A stretch of DNA of 33,330 nucleotides from an uncultured Sphingomonadales bacterium. GTDB lineage: Bacteria > Pseudomonadota > Alphaproteobacteria > Sphingomonadales > Sphingomonadaceae. Shown here piece after piece: positions 8,217 through 16,701 of this stretch. Position 1 is the first letter of the stretch; the number at the start of each line of letters is the position of its first letter. A program made the position numbers and the translations under genes. Under the pieces are notes generated by a model that saw only the letters and a program-made list of their open reading frames with translations, searched no databases and had not been told where the DNA came from. The stretch is from positions 1 to 33,330 of the forward strand of contig CALMZE010000145.1 in the NCBI GenBank assembly GCA_937870585.1, given 5' to 3'.

Positions 8217-9460
8217 AAAGATTCAATCCTCGATTTGAGGGTGTTCAGGTATTCAATCACGGGACCGCCATCAAGGGCGCGATGATCGAAGGTGAGGGAG
8301 GCTCTCAGAACCGGCCTGACAGCGATGGACCAGCCATCGCCATCGGGAATGGCCAGTGGTGTTCTGACCATGCCCGGCAAGCCCAGAAGAGCGACCTGTG
8401 GTGGGTTGAGGAGCGCTTCCGCGCGAATGACTGGCCCAACTGAGCCGGGATTGGAAATCGTGAAGGTTCCGCCTTCCATCTCATCCAGCCTCAGCCTGCC
8501 GTTCCGCGCCTTGTCTGCCCGCTCTGCAATGGCATGGGTCAGGCCAAGCGGATTGAGGCGTTCGGCATGGTTGATGACAGGAACGACGAGACCATCCGGC
8601 GTATCAACTGCGATTCCAAGATGAACCGTGTCCCACTGGAGCATCCCGTCATCATGCCAATGGGCATTGAGCCGGGGATGATCGAGCAGCGATGCCACGG
8701 CTTCATGCGCCACCAGTGCTAGAACAGAGACGCCCGGCATGGTCCTGCGCCGTGCCAGCAGCGCGGACAGATCTATCTCCATATCGGCCGTCAGAGACGG
8801 AATGGCTGCGGCCTGCACCATGCGGTTGGCAATCGTCCGCCTCCGCATGGAATGGGGAAGGAAGGTTGACTGCCCTTCAACGACAACCGGGGGAGCGGCG
8901 GAAGACACGGGCGCGGCGGCCTGCACGACTAGCGCTGATTCGGCGGAGGAAGTTGAGGCAGACGCCTTCAAAATGTCTTTCCCGGTGATCCGTCCACGTG
9001 GCCCACTGCCTTGCAATGTGCCGGGATCTACTCTGTGTAACGCAGCGAGCCTGCGCGCCAATGGCGAAATGCGCTGACCAGCCGCTGCGCTGCGCGGTAG
9101 TGGGCGCAACCCCGTCTCAAGCGACGCAAGTAAATGCGCTGGAGCCGCGACAGGCTCGACCTCGACGGCAGTCAACGGTGCCGGTTCGCCGCCCAGCAGT
9201 GTCCGAAGAGTCGCGGCGTTCGTCCCGGCAGCGGCCCATTGTCCGATGCGATCGCCAACCTTGAACTCATCGCCTTCGCTGGCCAACTGGCTGGCGAGAA
9301 CACCCGCTTCATCGGCTTCAACTTCGGTGGTCGTCTTGTCGGTTTCGATCTCGTAGAGCGTGTCGCCCGCTGCATAGGCCTCGCCAATCTGCACTTTCCA
9401 GGCGACCAGACGCGCATTTTCGACCGAGCCCATGCGGGGAATGTTGAGATCCTTGAGCAT
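8213..9460 (-). CDS. 2-oxo acid dehydrogenase E2 acyltransferase
   Basis: This 415-residue protein is the lipoyl-bearing core that transfers the acyl group to coenzyme A. Domains in order are: lipoyl domain (1-78) with the lipoylated lysine in ETDKTTTEVEA at K42; peripheral subunit-binding domain (about 130-163, ISPLARRLAA...GRITGKDIL); Ala/Pro/Ser-rich linker; and catalytic acyltransferase domain (about 200-415) with DHRALDGG, giving His393 and Asp397. The start at 9460 is chosen because MLKDLNIPRMG is the lipoyl domain beginning; the same frame continues upstream as a shadow inside the E1-beta gene. It starts 2 nt after E1-beta. No E3 gene is nearby, so a housekeeping lipoamide dehydrogenase probably completes the complex. 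Confidence 0.93.
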   Translation of the reverse strand: MLKDLNIPRMGSVENARLVAWKVQIGEAYAAGDTLYEIETDKTTTEVEADEAGVLASQLASEGDEFKVGDRIGQWAAAGTNAATLRTLLGGEPAPLTAVEVEPVAAPAHLLASLETGLRPLPRSAAAGQRISPLARRLAALHRVDPGTLQGSGPRGRITGKDILKASASTSSAESALVVQAAAPVSSAAPPVVVEGQSTFLPHSMRRRTIANRMVQAAAIPSLTADMEIDLSALLARRRTMPGVSVLALVAHEAVASLLDHPRLNAHWHDDGMLQWDTVHLGIAVDTPDGLVVPVINHAERLNPLGLTHAIAERADKARNGRLRLDEMEGGTFTISNPGSVGPVIRAEALLNPPQVALLGLPGMVRTPLAIPDGDGWSIAVRPVLRASLTFDHRALDGGPVIEYLNTLKSRIESL

Positions 9461-9462
9461 GG

Positions 9463-10446
9463 TCAGATCGCCATCAGCTGGCGCGCGGTGTCTGCAATCG
9501 ATCCGGCGGACGGGATGGCCGCCTGCTCCAGATCGGCGCTCTGGCACAAGGGAAAGTCCTTCGCGCCGAGCCGCAGCACTGGCGCTTCGAGTTCGAAGAA
9601 GATGCGCTCCTGAATCTGCGCGGCAATCTCGGCCCCCGGTCCTGCCGTGCGGAAGGCTTCGTGCACCACCATGGCGCGATGCGTGCGCGTGACGGACGCC
9701 AGCACATGATCCCAATCAAGGGGAACGAGACTGCGCAGGTCGATGACTTCGCATTCAATGCCCTCGGTGGAGAGGGTCTCTGCCGCCTCCAACGAACGCG
9801 GCACCATGGAACCATAGGTGACTATCGTCAGGTCGGCCCCCGCCCGGCGCGTCACGGCCTTGCCAATGGGCACGACAAAATCGGGATCGAGCGGCACATC
9901 GCCGCGCGACCAGCCCAGACCCTGCACCGAATGGAACAGCACCGGATTGGGTTCGCGCAGCGCGGCCTTCATGAGACCTTTGGCATCTTCAGGTGTTGAG
10001 GGGACAACTACCTTCAAGCCCGGAAAATGCATCCCGAGCACCTCGGTGCAGCTTGAATGTTCCGGCCCCGCTCCGCCCATCGCACCGATGGGGAAGATGA
10101 TGACCGCTGTCATCGGCACATCGAGACCGTGCATGTAGCGCCATTTGGCGAGCTTGTGATAAATCTCGTCGCCCGCGATCAGCGCGAAATCGCCAAAGCC
10201 CATGTTAATGACGGGCTTCATGCCGACAATAGACGCCCCGGCGGCCAACCCCGCCTCGAACGCTTCGGAGATGCCGCAGTCAATCACGCGGTCAGCTCCG
10301 AATTCGGCTACCAGCCCCTTTTCCATGCCAAACCAGCCGCCCGTGACGACGCCCTGACCCATGATGAAGATCGACTCATCAGTGCGCATTTCCTCGACAA
10401 GGCCCAGCCCCATGGCCGCGTTATAACCCATCACTTCATGCGACAT
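9463..10446 (-). CDS. 2-oxo acid dehydrogenase E1 component beta subunit
   Basis: This 327-residue protein forms the alpha2-beta2 thiamine-diphosphate E1 enzyme with the adjacent alpha subunit. Recognisable parts are the N-terminal YNAAMGLGLVEEMRTDESIFIMGQGV, the glycine-rich GISEAFEAGLAAGASIVGMKPV, the GGAGPEHSS loop near residue 127 that matches the family GPxHSQ motif, and the C-terminal transketolase-like half (LTIVTYGSMV...IDLRSLVPLDWD, VVHEAFRTAGPGAEIAAQI). The sequence is closer in feel to acetoin and related dehydrogenases than to pyruvate dehydrogenase; this cannot be settled by eye. It overlaps the E1-alpha end by 11 nt. Confidence 0.92.
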   Translation of the reverse strand: MSHEVMGYNAAMGLGLVEEMRTDESIFIMGQGVVTGGWFGMEKGLVAEFGADRVIDCGISEAFEAGLAAGASIVGMKPVINMGFGDFALIAGDEIYHKLAKWRYMHGLDVPMTAVIIFPIGAMGGAGPEHSSCTEVLGMHFPGLKVVVPSTPEDAKGLMKAALREPNPVLFHSVQGLGWSRGDVPLDPDFVVPIGKAVTRRAGADLTIVTYGSMVPRSLEAAETLSTEGIECEVIDLRSLVPLDWDHVLASVTRTHRAMVVHEAFRTAGPGAEIAAQIQERIFFELEAPVLRLGAKDFPLCQSADLEQAAIPSAGSIADTARQLMAI

Positions 10447-11377
10447 GGTAGAGATCCCTCTCGATCACCGATACATCCGGTTCTGGCGCAGCCTTCGCCT
10501 CTTCATAGGCAGTCAGCACCTCCGCCTTGGCTTCTTCCAAGATGCGCGCTGCCGCATTGCCCTTGAGCAGCCCCGCCAGCAGATCGAGCGGATCGCGATA
10601 GTCCTTCAGATAGTCATCGGGCCGGTAATGCTGCGGATCGCCTGCATAATGGCCGTGCTTGCGCGTCACCTTGGCTTCGATCAGGCTGGGGCCGTCCCCT
10701 GCCCGTGCCCGTGCTGCGGCTTCTCTGGTCGCTTCATAGACGGCCATCACATTCTGCCCGTCCACCGTGATGCCGGGAATGCCATAGCCACCGGCCAAGT
10801 CAGCGATGTTGGCTGTGGGAGAAACCTGATCGATCCGCGTGCCGACCAGCAGGCCGTTATTCTCACAAAAATAGATGAGGGGCAGCTTCCACGCCGCAGC
10901 GTGCATCATGGTTTCATGGAATGTGCCGCGCGCCGATGTGCCATCCCCGAAATTGGCGATGCTGACGCGGCCATCCTTGCGGATTTTGGACGACAGGGCG
11001 GAGCCCGCCGCAAGCGGATAGACGCTGCCGAGCGTGGCACCTTCGCCCATGATGCCCAGAGAATAATCCGCCCAGTGCGGAACGCCACCGCCCTTGCCGC
11101 GCGTCGCGCCAGTCACTTTGCCCAGCAGATCGCCCAAAATGGGGCCGGGCGCCATGCCCTTGCCGATGGCCCAGGCGCTGCCACGCCCCTGATACCAGAC
11201 ATAATCATCCGCTTCGAGCGCAGCCGTCGCACCGATAGGTGCAGCTTCCTGCCCTTCGCCGGGATGCCACCAGCCTGAGAATTTCTCTTCGCGCGTATGA
11301 CGCAACATCAGCGTTTCGATTTCGCGTGCCATGGCCATGCGATGCAGCATGGTTTCCAGCAACTCGGTGTTGGGCAT
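10436..11377 (-). CDS. 2-oxo acid (acetoin-type) dehydrogenase E1 alpha subunit
   Basis: This 313-residue protein carries the thiamine diphosphate motif: GDG at 144-146 and NN at 173-174, with the usual spacing. Other signatures are GQEAAPIGATAAL, YQGRGSAWAIGKG, GKGGGVPHWAD, and a C-terminal KHGHYAGDPQHYR, similar to the acetoin dehydrogenase branch (AcoA). Such enzymes cleave acetoin, other alpha-hydroxyketones, or 2-oxo acids, passing the acyl unit to E2. The start at 11377 has AGGAGAGG upstream; an upstream reading to 11440 would enter the promoter. It is the first gene of the leftward four-gene operon with E1-beta, E2 and the Baeyer-Villiger-type enzyme. Confidence 0.92.
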   Translation of the reverse strand: MPNTELLETMLHRMAMAREIETLMLRHTREEKFSGWWHPGEGQEAAPIGATAALEADDYVWYQGRGSAWAIGKGMAPGPILGDLLGKVTGATRGKGGGVPHWADYSLGIMGEGATLGSVYPLAAGSALSSKIRKDGRVSIANFGDGTSARGTFHETMMHAAAWKLPLIYFCENNGLLVGTRIDQVSPTANIADLAGGYGIPGITVDGQNVMAVYEATREAAARARAGDGPSLIEAKVTRKHGHYAGDPQHYRPDDYLKDYRDPLDLLAGLLKGNAAARILEEAKAEVLTAYEEAKAAPEPDVSVIERDLYHVA

Positions 11378-11432
11378 GAAGGCCTCTCCTGACGTGTGAC
11401 GCATCGCATCATGCGGTCTCGTTGAGCAAAAA

Positions 11433-11478
11433 ATACGCAAAAAACGCGAATCGTCAAATGAATTAGCGTTATGCGTAT
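11433..11478. promoter_or_regulatory. Candidate Lrp-type operator, copy 2
   Basis: ATACGCA (11433-11439) and its exact inverted partner TGCGTAT (11472-11478) are separated by 32 nt. The element sits in the 219-nt gap between the divergent E1-alpha operon and the OYE-like operon. An A-run follows the left half and a T-run follows the right half, as in copy 3. It could control eight genes at once. The remaining gap (11479-11596) has no other motif I can name. Confidence 0.65.
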
Positions 11479-11596
11479 ATTTTTAGATCGAAAAATGATG
11501 TGTTTCGATTGATCCACGTCAACATGTGCGATATGCGGTCTGCACGAAGGAGAGACAGGATATGAGAGTGCCGCTTTGCATCGCAGGAGGAGCTGC

Positions 11597-13744
11597 ATGA
11601 CGTCCGGTATCGGTCGGGGCCACTATGCGCATCTGCTGAAGCCGGGGCGCATCAACCGGCTCGAACTGCGCAACCGAATCTTGTTTTCACCCATGGGGTC
11701 CAACCTTGCCGAGGAAGACGGGACGGTGGGGGAGCGGCTGCGGCGTTACTATGTCGAACGCGCAATAGGTGGCGCGGCACTCGTCACCATGGGGTCGGTC
11801 TCGGTCGGCTTTCCGGTTGGGGCCAGCAACTGGCGGCAGGAAGCGATTTCGGATGACCGGTTCATTCCGGGTTTGAAAGCGTTGGCGGATGAAATTCACA
11901 GCCATGGCGCAAAGCTTGCTGCGCAGTTGCAACATGGCGGCCTGCTGGCAATGACCGACATGATGGATGGTCGTGCGGTGGCCTGTCCGTCCGTACCCAA
12001 AGCCTCCAAGGATTCGGGCGACTTTCTCGATGTCATGCTGGACGAGGAGCAGGCCAAATTCTTCGAGCCTTATGCCAAGATGGGCGAGGTGCGCTACGAC
12101 ACGCTTGATGAGCAAGGGATCGAGGCCATTGTCACGATGTTTGCAGCGGCGGCTGATCGGGCGAAGCGGGCCGGGATTGATGCGGTCGAAATCCATGCTG
12201 GGCATGGCTATGTCTTCTCCGCCTTTCTCTCGCCTGCTTACAATCAGCGGACGGATGATTATGGCGGCTCGCTGGAAAATCGCGCGCGCTTCCTGACCCG
12301 CACCATTCGCGCCGTGCGCGATGCTGTGGGGCCGGACTATCCGGTGTGGATGCGCTTCGATGCCCGTGAATATCTGATGGACTATGGTATCACGCTGGAA
12401 GATGCTGTGCGGGTTGCGCAGCTTGCCGAGGCCGCTGGGCTCGATGCAATCCATGTCAGCGCGCATGGCGATGGCAATTACGGCCGCACCTATTCAACCG
12501 GCCATGCAACCGACATCCAGAATGGCTTTGTAGAGAGCGCCACCGCCATCAAGGCCGCAGTCTCGATCCCCATCATCTGTCCGGGCCGGATCGAGCCGGA
12601 GGATGCGGATCGCTTCATTGCAGAGGGCAAGCTCGATTTTGTAACGATGGGGCGCAAGCTGCTGGCCGATCCACATCTGCCCAACAAGCTGGCCGCGGGC
12701 AGGCCGCAGGATGTGCGGCCCTGCGTCTATTGCTACACCTGCATCAGCTCGATCTTCAATTCGAGCCACATCATGTGCGCGGTCAACCCGATGACCGGGT
12801 TCGAAACAGAACGCGCGCCCGCTGCGGCAGCCGCGCACAAGACGATCCTTGTCGCAGGCGGCGGCCCCGGCGGCATGGAATCGGCGCGGCTGCTCGCGGA
12901 GAAAGGCCATCGCGTGATCCTGTGCGAAGCGACATCTCGTTTGGGTGGCACTGCGCAATTCGCGTCGGTCGCTTATGCGCCAAACCAGCGGATCGTCGAT
13001 TGGCTCAAGCGGCAGATTGCGACTTCCAAGGTGGAGGTGCGGCTGAACACGGTGGTGACGTCTGAACTGGCGCGATCCTTGGGAGCGGATGAGATCATCG
13101 TTGCCACCGGAGCCAAACGCGCCATGCCGCCCATCCCCGGCAGCGATCAGGATTTCGTCTTCTCGGGCGATGACATGCGCAGCCTGGTTCTGGGGCGTGA
13201 TCTGGAGACGCTGACTTCAAAGACCAGCGCCACGACGCGACTGGCCATGAAGCTTGGCAGTCTGACCGGCGTGACGGGCAAGCTCAACCTGTTGCGGCAA
13301 GGCTCAAAGGTCTGGATGCCGCTCGGCAAGCGGGTCGTCATCATTGGCGGCGAGTTGGTGGGCCTCGAACTCGCCGAGTTTCTCGCACATCGCGGGCGCG
13401 AGGTGACTGTCCTCGAAGAAACCTCCCGCATGGGCAAAGGCATTCCGCTGGTGCGCCGCTTCCGGGCAGTTGATGACTGTCGGGAACTGGGTGTGGCGCT
13501 TCTCACGAGCGTCAAGCAGGTGGCTATAGGCGATCATCGCGTCTCCTACATCAATGAGAATGATCAGGAACGCACGATCAGCGCCGATACGGTGATTGTC
13601 GCGCGCGGCGCAACCGGCGATGAAACGCTGGCCGAAGCGCTCGAAGCAGCGGGCTTCCCCGTCCGCAAAGTGGGGGATTGCACCGGCGTGGGCTATATCG
13701 AAGGCGCGATGCGCGATGCCGCGCTCGCCTGCCAGACACTCTGA
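11597..13744 (+). CDS. OYE/2,4-dienoyl-CoA reductase-like flavoprotein
   Basis: This 715-residue multidomain oxidoreductase is of the 2,4-dienoyl-CoA reductase/enoate reductase/BaiH type. Domains: N-terminal FMN TIM barrel (about 1-370) with LFSPMGSNLAEEDG, LQHGG, EIHAGHGYVFSAFLSP and YGGSLENRARF; an iron-sulfur segment with Cys376, Cys379, Cys382 and Cys394; a FAD-binding domain starting at VAGGGPGGMESARLL (419-433); and an NAD-binding VVIIGGELVGLELAEFL segment. It would reduce an activated C=C bond such as an enone or dienoyl thioester. The start at 11597 has AGGAGG seven nt upstream. It leads a four-gene rightward operon with an MFS transporter, SDR and esterase. Confidence 0.93.
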   Translation: MTSGIGRGHYAHLLKPGRINRLELRNRILFSPMGSNLAEEDGTVGERLRRYYVERAIGGAALVTMGSVSVGFPVGASNWRQEAISDDRFIPGLKALADEIHSHGAKLAAQLQHGGLLAMTDMMDGRAVACPSVPKASKDSGDFLDVMLDEEQAKFFEPYAKMGEVRYDTLDEQGIEAIVTMFAAAADRAKRAGIDAVEIHAGHGYVFSAFLSPAYNQRTDDYGGSLENRARFLTRTIRAVRDAVGPDYPVWMRFDAREYLMDYGITLEDAVRVAQLAEAAGLDAIHVSAHGDGNYGRTYSTGHATDIQNGFVESATAIKAAVSIPIICPGRIEPEDADRFIAEGKLDFVTMGRKLLADPHLPNKLAAGRPQDVRPCVYCYTCISSIFNSSHIMCAVNPMTGFETERAPAAAAAHKTILVAGGGPGGMESARLLAEKGHRVILCEATSRLGGTAQFASVAYAPNQRIVDWLKRQIATSKVEVRLNTVVTSELARSLGADEIIVATGAKRAMPPIPGSDQDFVFSGDDMRSLVLGRDLETLTSKTSATTRLAMKLGSLTGVTGKLNLLRQGSKVWMPLGKRVVIIGGELVGLELAEFLAHRGREVTVLEETSRMGKGIPLVRRFRAVDDCRELGVALLTSVKQVAIGDHRVSYINENDQERTISADTVIVARGATGDETLAEALEAAGFPVRKVGDCTGVGYIEGAMRDAALACQTL

Positions 13745-13778
13745 CGGGCAACAGCCTGCGGACGAGCGAGAGGATAGG

Positions 13779-14963
13779 ATGGAGGCTGTGCAAGACAAGA
13801 ATGCGGGATGGCTGGTGGCCGCCGTCTGCATTGCCGGGCCATCCTTGGTCTCGCTCATCCCCATGGCGGCGGCACCCGCGCTTGTCGCCATGGCGCGGCA
13901 CTTTGGAACCAGTGCAGACAGCCAGCTCTTTTCGCAGATGGTGATGACATTGCCTGCGGCCATGCTGGTGATCGCCTCTCCGATCGCAGGGTGGTTGGCC
14001 GGAAAAATCGGCCAGCGCGCCGTCATGCTCGCCTCATTGGTGCTCTACACGATTGGCGGTGCCGGGGTGCTGTTGACCGAGAAGTGGGAGGCTTTGGTGG
14101 CCTTGCGCTTGCTCTTGGGCATTGCCGGGGGTGGGCTGCTGACGTCCAGCCTGGGGCTGATCGGAGACCATTTCTCCGGACATCGGCGTGAGAAGATCCT
14201 TGGCTTTGCAACGTCTGTCTCATCTTTGCTTGCCGGGTTGGCGCTGGTCTTTGGGGGGCGGCTGGTTGATCTGGGCGGATGGCAGGCCCCCTTTGCCTTT
14301 TATCTGCTGGGCATTCCCACACTCGCCTTTGCCTGGGCTGTGATCCGCAACGCGGAAACTCCGGCTCAGTCTGCCCAATCCGAAGGCCCGGTGCGCGAAT
14401 TGCTGCATGTCTGGCCCTATTATGCCCTGCTGATGCTGCTCACTCTCGGCATGTTCACGCCTTCGATTCAGGCAGGCTTTGTGCTGGCCGCCAAGGGCAT
14501 TGGCAGCGCCGAACTGATTGGTGAGACAATTGCGGCGACCTCATTCGTCGCCATGGTCTCAGCCTGGGGGTTCGGCTTTCTGCGGCGCTGGATCGGCCTG
14601 CACGGATTTCTGGCGATTGATGCCCTGTCGATGGGGGCAGGGATCTTGCTGATTGGGCTGGCGGACAGTGTTGCCATGATCTTTCTCGGCTGCGCGCTGG
14701 TTGGCATCGGGGCGGGCATGTCGGAGCCTGCAACGGCCTCGATCCTGTTCGCCAGGACCCGGCCCGTCGCGCACGCTCTGGCAATGGGCGTGGTGGTCAG
14801 CGCGCTCAACGCCGGGCAGTTCTTCAACCCGCTGATCTTTGACCCGCTGCGGCGCGGACTGGGTGCGGCGGGGACATTTGTCGCGCTGGGGGCGGTGCTG
14901 ATTGCTGGGGTGTTCTGGAGCAGGGCGCGGGGCCGGGCCGACATTTTTGAGAGGGACAATTGA
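13779..14963 (+). CDS. MFS transporter
   Basis: This 394-residue integral membrane protein has about twelve hydrophobic helices and the MFS loop 2-3 signature as GWLAGKIGQRAVMLASL near residue 70. The start at 13779 has GAGAGGA upstream; earlier readings overlap the flavoprotein gene and give a charged non-hydrophobic leader. The gene lies 34 nt after the OYE-like gene and 3 nt before the SDR, so it belongs to that operon. The context points to uptake of the catabolic substrate, but export of an intermediate cannot be excluded. Confidence 0.9.
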   Translation: MEAVQDKNAGWLVAAVCIAGPSLVSLIPMAAAPALVAMARHFGTSADSQLFSQMVMTLPAAMLVIASPIAGWLAGKIGQRAVMLASLVLYTIGGAGVLLTEKWEALVALRLLLGIAGGGLLTSSLGLIGDHFSGHRREKILGFATSVSSLLAGLALVFGGRLVDLGGWQAPFAFYLLGIPTLAFAWAVIRNAETPAQSAQSEGPVRELLHVWPYYALLMLLTLGMFTPSIQAGFVLAAKGIGSAELIGETIAATSFVAMVSAWGFGFLRRWIGLHGFLAIDALSMGAGILLIGLADSVAMIFLGCALVGIGAGMSEPATASILFARTRPVAHALAMGVVVSALNAGQFFNPLIFDPLRRGLGAAGTFVALGAVLIAGVFWSRARGRADIFERDN

Positions 14964-14966
14964 CGG

Positions 14967-15728
14967 ATGCGAAACAGGTTTGAGGGCAAGCGCGTGTTGC
15001 TGAGTGGCGGCGCGAGTGGCATCGGCGAAGCAACCGCCGAGCGCTTGGCGCAAGAGGGCGCGCACATCTGCATCGGCGATATTGATCTGAAGGGTGCCGA
15101 GCGCACGGAGCAGCGACTGGGTGGCAACGCCTTTGCCTATGACGCGCGCGATCCCGAGTCAGCGTCGAACCTTGTCGCATCCGCCAGCGCGGCCATGGGC
15201 GGCATTGATGTGCTGCTCAACATTGCGGGCATCATGACCTGGGGTCGGTTTGAGGAAACCACTCCCGCCGCGTGGCAGCGGACGTTGGACATCAATCTGA
15301 GCGGCCCGTTCTACCTGTCACAAGCCGCCCTGCCAGAGCTCAAAGCAAGCAAGGGCTGTATCGTCAACGTGGCGTCGGTCGGTGGGGTGCATCCCGTCTA
15401 TGGAACAGCGGCCTATGGTATTTCCAAGGCAGGCGTGATTGCCATGACGCAGGCCGCCTCGTTAGAATGGGCGCGCCACGGCATCCGGGTCAACGCAGTC
15501 GCGCCCGGCGGAGTCGCAACACCCATGCACGAGAAGAGCACGGCAGGCGGCGGCGTAGACCCGGCAATCTTTGCCGAGGCCGCCGGCCGCAACATGCCCA
15601 AACTGACCGACCGTGACGCGTGCACGCCTGCTGAAATCGCCACGGCCATTGCCTATCTGGCCTCTGATGAGGCACGCTACGCCACAGGCACCGTCCTCAT
15701 TCTCGACGGTGGGCAATCGACGGGTTGA
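14967..15728 (+). CDS. SDR-family oxidoreductase
   Basis: This is a classical 253-residue short-chain dehydrogenase. The nucleotide motif is GGASGIG (14-20), the structural motif NIAG (85-88), and the catalytic set Ser137, Tyr150 and Lys154 (YGISKAG). The aspartate pair in GDIDLKG after the second strand suggests NAD(H) preference. The ending TGTVLILDGGQSTG is typical. It would interconvert an alcohol and a ketone in the pathway. It lies 3 nt after the MFS stop, in the operon from 11597. Confidence 0.93.
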   Translation: MRNRFEGKRVLLSGGASGIGEATAERLAQEGAHICIGDIDLKGAERTEQRLGGNAFAYDARDPESASNLVASASAAMGGIDVLLNIAGIMTWGRFEETTPAAWQRTLDINLSGPFYLSQAALPELKASKGCIVNVASVGGVHPVYGTAAYGISKAGVIAMTQAASLEWARHGIRVNAVAPGGVATPMHEKSTAGGGVDPAIFAEAAGRNMPKLTDRDACTPAEIATAIAYLASDEARYATGTVLILDGGQSTG

Positions 15729-15744
15729 CCTTGGAGTTTTGACC

Positions 15745-16695
15745 ATGAGCAGCGAGCATCTTGTTGATCCGCAAATCTTGCCTGCATTGGCAATGTTTCC
15801 AGATCTCGATCTAAATCTGGAGCGGCTTCTTGCCTTGCGCGAGGGCATGGCCGCGATGATCCCACCAATCGAGAGCCACGAGGGGCAGGGCGTATCGGTT
15901 GAAGCGATCCGCATCCCGGCCTCAGGCGATGCGCCGGAACTGGACGTGATCCTGCACCGGCCCGATGGTGCGGTGGGCAGACTGCCGCTCTTCCTGCACA
16001 TCCATGGTGGCGGATATGTGCTGGGCACGGCTCGACAGAATGTGCCCGGCAATATGCGGACAGCGCGCGAACTGGGGTGCCTTGTCGCGTCGGTTGAATA
16101 TCGTCTCGCCCCTGAAGCAAATGGCACCACGGCGGTCGAGGATTGTCACCGCGCCTTGCTGTGGCTGGTCGAACAGGCCGATGCGCTCGACATTGATGCC
16201 AGCCGGATCGCCATTGGCGGGGAGAGTGCGGGCGGTGGCCTGACGGCCGCGCTCGCGCTGTTCAACCGGGATCGAGGCGGGCCAAAGCTGTGCTTCCAGA
16301 TGCTGATCTATCCCATGATCGATGATCGCACAGGGGCCGGTGACGATCTGCATCCCTATTGCGGTCAATTTGTGTGGACGGCGCAGGCCAACCAATTTGG
16401 CTGGCGTTGCCTGCTGGGCGATGTGGATCCAGCATCTCACACCAGCGGTCATATCATTCCGGCACGGGCCGCCAGCCTGGAAGGGCTGCCGCCCGCCTTC
16501 ATCAGTACCGGCGCACTCGACCTGTTTCTGGAGGAAAATCTGGACTATGCCCGCCGCCTGATCCGTGCCGGTGTTCCGGTGGAACTGCACGTTTACCCTG
16601 GCGCATTTCACGGCTTTGAATTGGCTGCCGAGGCCGAAGTGAGCGTCCGGGCAGAGGCGGAGCGGCGCGCGGCGCTCAGGCGGTCATTCACATAA
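15745..16695 (+). CDS. Alpha/beta hydrolase, HSL/GDXG esterase family
   Basis: This 316-residue esterase belongs to the hormone-sensitive lipase family. The oxyanion motif HGGG is at 87-90, the nucleophile elbow GESAG gives Ser161, and Asp259 (ALDLFLEE) and His289 (FHGFE) complete the triad. Family members include monoterpene lactone hydrolase MlhB, so it could open the lactone made by the Baeyer-Villiger enzyme; that link is inference. The start at 15745 has GGAG nine nt upstream; the longer reading from 15613 runs back over the SDR gene. It ends the rightward operon, 6 nt from the convergent PhyH gene, with no clear hairpin between them. Confidence 0.92.
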   Translation: MSSEHLVDPQILPALAMFPDLDLNLERLLALREGMAAMIPPIESHEGQGVSVEAIRIPASGDAPELDVILHRPDGAVGRLPLFLHIHGGGYVLGTARQNVPGNMRTARELGCLVASVEYRLAPEANGTTAVEDCHRALLWLVEQADALDIDASRIAIGGESAGGGLTAALALFNRDRGGPKLCFQMLIYPMIDDRTGAGDDLHPYCGQFVWTAQANQFGWRCLLGDVDPASHTSGHIIPARAASLEGLPPAFISTGALDLFLEENLDYARRLIRAGVPVELHVYPGAFHGFELAAEAEVSVRAEAERRAALRRSFT

Positions 16696-16701
16696 TTTCT
16701 C

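Noticed and set aside
13304-14026. 240-codon open frame antisense to the OYE-like and MFS genes
   Set aside because: It spans two well-supported genes on the other strand; the length results from high GC content.
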